A stretch of DNA of 7,992 bases, from positions 1 to 7,992 of the forward strand of contig JAITFA010000081.1 in the NCBI GenBank assembly GCA_031281685.1. Reading direction: 5' to 3'. The DNA comes from Treponema sp. GTDB taxonomy: Bacteria; Spirochaetota; Spirochaetia; Treponematales; Breznakiellaceae. Every line of letters begins with the position of its first letter. The first letter of the stretch is position 1. Both the position numbers and the translations under genes were made by a program. The notes beneath the pieces were generated by a model. That model had not been told where the DNA came from, searched no databases, and saw nothing but the letters and a program-made list of their open reading frames with translations. Below are positions 7,101-7,992 of the stretch, piece by piece.

Positions 7101-7632
7101 CGACATCTACTCGGTTGGTTTTGACCTCTATCTCCGGCTTCTGGACGAGGCGATCCACCGGCTTGAGGATGAACACTACGAAGCTGAAACCGAGACGCTC
7201 ATGGAGCTGGAATACACCGGCTTTATCCCCGACTCATACATTGAGGGACCTCAGGAAAAGATGGAGGTATACAAGAAAATCGCGGCTGTACGCGAAAAAG
7301 AAGAGCTGGACCATGTTTATACCGAACTCCTTGACCGCTTTGGACCCCTGCCTGACGAGGCTGCCTCGCTCCTTGCCCTGGCGGAACTGCGCGTACTCAG
7401 CCGCGACCTTGCAATAGCCTCGCTTAAGGAACGCGCTGGTCTTGTCCGCGTGGAGTTTGCCAAAGTGAGCCATGTGAGCGTGGAGCGACTGCTTCGTCTT
7501 ATAAAGGAATCTCGCGGCAAGGTAAAGCTCGACCCTCATGCCCCCAATGTTCTCATGCTGACTGTAGGCGCCATTGGTCTCAAAGAAAAGAGCGAGTTTA
7601 TCCGGGAAAAACTCGCCGCGCTAGCGGGCTGA
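4189..7632 (+). CDS. mfd: Transcription-repair coupling factor Mfd
   Basis: Mfd is an ATP-driven DNA translocase that pushes stalled RNA polymerase off lesions and recruits UvrA for nucleotide-excision repair. Its 1147 residues match the full length in E. coli (1148). A UvrB-homology region fills roughly 1-340 (HGEFALRG at 176-183), and the RNA-polymerase-interacting domain starts near 480 (PGDYVVHVNYGIGLFKG). The superfamily 2 motor carries Walker A GDVGYGKT (634-641), Walker B DEEQ (735-738), SATPIPRT from 761, and motif VI LRGRVGRSDR from 905. The C-terminal regulatory TRCF domain begins near 1010 (IPDSYIEGPQEKMEVYKKIA). All motor motifs are intact and there is no frameshift. The ATG at 4189 lacks a Shine-Dalgarno and the predicted leader is only about 10 nt. 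No classical terminator follows; the hairpin repeats start 78 bp after the stop. Confidence 0.98.
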   Translation: MNTLSFKGISVGNAASASPAVSLVISAFKQKRFPLEIDAVNGALMSILLTLFFQDDAGPYLVVAPTENEALTFSSDLESLGVPSRVFPWWGALPYRDIALSSPVFGERCALLSGLVRGKAPVVIASQRAFLTPLPPPEYLRTLFVTVKTGGQLDTIALAAILARYGYTRVPRVQVHGEFALRGEVLDIFMTGDDAAYRVQFDFNHVESIRRFDPHDQSGQEKVSELVIRPLKEVVWSDERIEALSANLAAFDEFTRNGAQLLESLMEKRTAVGEELFFPLAFSQSATLLDYLGPNGTVIYLDRERLENAREAMEREYHKLFSLAIRKHEVPRPERILLEFRTLFQKAPRRVSFMTMTGGGEEGATRCSAASEPGRSFFGNINYLKEEFAALMQNGWSIFVATESDAQAGRMEELLSGFKIGSEQKKPKAQSLTIMPYPLSAGFSLPDVKLIVIEENEIFGRRKRAPRSLKTTKSMAIDTFVELNPGDYVVHVNYGIGLFKGIERVKALGNERDYIKLEYQDAEVVFVPIEQVNLVQRYIGNQGAAPRLDKLGSKSWENRKGKVKKSVEDLAEQLITLYSKRKQLPGFAFPRDTEWQTMFEAAFPYEETEDQLRCVEEIKADMESPHPMDRLVCGDVGYGKTEVAVRACFKAVMGGKQTAFLAPTTILAEQHFENFQERFTQFPVHIAMLSRFVEKAAAKKTIEAVKNGEIDLLVGTHRIIQKDVVFKNLGLIVIDEEQRFGVKDKERLKQFKTNVDCLTLSATPIPRTLHMSLLKIRDMSLLSTPPQNRHPIETVVEEYDEERVALAIRREVERGGQIFFLHNRIEDLDETRIKLERLVPEMLVDTAHGQMNAQELEDVMHRFIHGGFHVLVSTTIIENGIDIPNVNTIIIDRADMYGVSQLYQLRGRVGRSDRVAYAYLFYPKDRALSELAMKRLQVISDFTELGAGFKIAMKDMEIRGAGNLLGREQSGDIYSVGFDLYLRLLDEAIHRLEDEHYEAETETLMELEYTGFIPDSYIEGPQEKMEVYKKIAAVREKEELDHVYTELLDRFGPLPDEAASLLALAELRVLSRDLAIASLKERAGLVRVEFAKVSHVSVERLLRLIKESRGKVKLDPHAPNVLMLTVGAIGLKEKSEFIREKLAALAG

Positions 7633-7710
7633 GCAACACAGCACACTCGCCGCGTCAGCAGGGCGTCGGTGTTTACTTGCGAGGGATGCTAACGCGAGGG
7701 CTATATCCGA
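7633..7710. other. Short non-coding spacer after mfd
   Basis: No gene, clear promoter or U-tract terminator is visible here. There is a short direct repeat of GCGAGGG (about 7678-7684 and 7693-7699), and TATCCGA at the end resembles the tail of the following 23-bp units. With the two arrays it forms a 360-base stretch without a supported gene. Confidence 0.6.
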
Positions 7711-7848
7711 CTGGATCAGACACCCTGATCTGACTGGATCAGACACCCTGATCTGACTGGATCAGACACCCTGATCCGGACGGATCAGACACCTTGATCC
7801 GGCTGGATCAGACACCCTGATCCGGCTGGATCAGACACCTTGATCCAG
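7711..7848. repeat. Six tandem 23-bp palindromic units (hairpin array)
   Basis: Units begin at 7711, 7734, 7757, 7780, 7803 and 7826, all exactly 23 bp, with no spacers. The core is GGATCAG-ACACC-CTGATCC: two 7-nt inverted arms around a 5-nt loop. The first two units end in CTGATCT rather than CTGATCC, and the fourth and sixth have TTGATCC in the right arm. The loop ACACC and the left-arm GATCAG never vary. Each unit has two GATC sites. Because right arms are complementary to the next left arms, pairing across unit junctions is also possible. The unit length is not a multiple of three, so the array cannot be an in-frame coding repeat. Function unknown; options include a structured 3' region of the mfd transcript, a binding or methylation cluster, or a slippage minisatellite. 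Confidence 0.93.
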
Positions 7849-7992
7849 TCGGTTGCAGAGAAATTAGTGTCAGAGACGTTGGTGTCAGAGATGTTGGTGT
7901 CAGAGACATGAGTATCAGAGCTGTAGGTGTCAGAGACATGAGTGCCAGAGACATGAGTCTCAGAGACATTGGTGTCAGAGCCGTTGGTGCCA
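7846..7992. repeat. 15-bp tandem repeat array, continues past window end
   Basis: Eight full 15-bp units run from 7861 to 7980. A degenerate unit precedes them (7846-7860) and a partial one reaches the right edge (7981-7992). The core on the plus strand is GGTGTCAGAG. CAGAG at the unit end is invariant, as are T at column 4 and GT at columns 7-8. Two subtypes alternate: one with GTTGGTGT, the other with CATGAGT. Variable columns (1, 2, 3, 5, 6, 9, 10) show no three-base rhythm, which argues against coding, although 15 is a multiple of three and several frames stay open. The true extent and any gene it belongs to lie beyond the window. Confidence 0.9.

Noticed and set aside
6469..7176. Long minus-strand open frame (235 codons) inside mfd
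   Set aside because: It is antisense to conserved helicase motifs and the product is not protein-like; a mirror frame of mfd.
7633..7710. Classical terminator for mfd
   Set aside because: Only a 4-bp complementarity (CGCC/GGCG) with a long loop and no T run; the hairpin array may serve instead.
7711..7992. CRISPR array
   Set aside because: Units are directly adjacent with no variable spacers, and the units are only 23 and 15 bp.

Overview
The window looks like a chromosomal segment of a spirochaete, probably Treponema-like with moderate G+C. This is inferred from the protein flavour and gene order; no rRNA or other decisive marker is present. Most of it is conserved housekeeping sequence. 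The exception is the last 280 bases, where two different tandem-repeat arrays follow mfd and run off the right edge.

Layout. Positions 1-560 (+) are the 3' end of argS (arginyl-tRNA synthetase), which converges on a minus-strand cluster across a perfect 11-bp hairpin (581-612). Read on the minus strand, that cluster is coaD (2410-1937), a strong sigma70-type promoter (1877-1906), rpmF (1844-1656), acpP (1641-1405) and rnc (1368-613). It joins CoA supply, ribosomal protein L32, the CoA-derived acyl carrier protein and RNase III. It resembles the rpmF/fab/acpP/rnc clusters of other bacteria with the intervening fatty-acid genes missing. Upstream of coaD lies a tightly spaced minus-strand pair. 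The first gene (4126-3179) encodes a signal-peptide-bearing protein with a BsuPI/Ig-like N-terminal part and an NTF2-like C-terminal part. The second (3172-2492) encodes a protein resembling a degenerate response-regulator receiver joined to a degenerate PilZ domain. From a 50-62 bp divergent intergenic region, mfd (4189-7632, +) runs rightward and encodes the complete transcription-repair coupling factor.

The 360 bases after mfd hold no convincing gene. Positions 7633-7710 are unremarkable. Positions 7711-7848 are six exact-length 23-bp units, each a hairpin with arms GGATCAG/CTGATCC and the invariant loop ACACC, giving twelve GATC sites. From about 7846 to the window end, 15-bp units with the core GGTGTCAGAG follow. 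The loop of the first array is complementary to the core of the second. This repeat block is the most unusual part of the window; its function is unknown.
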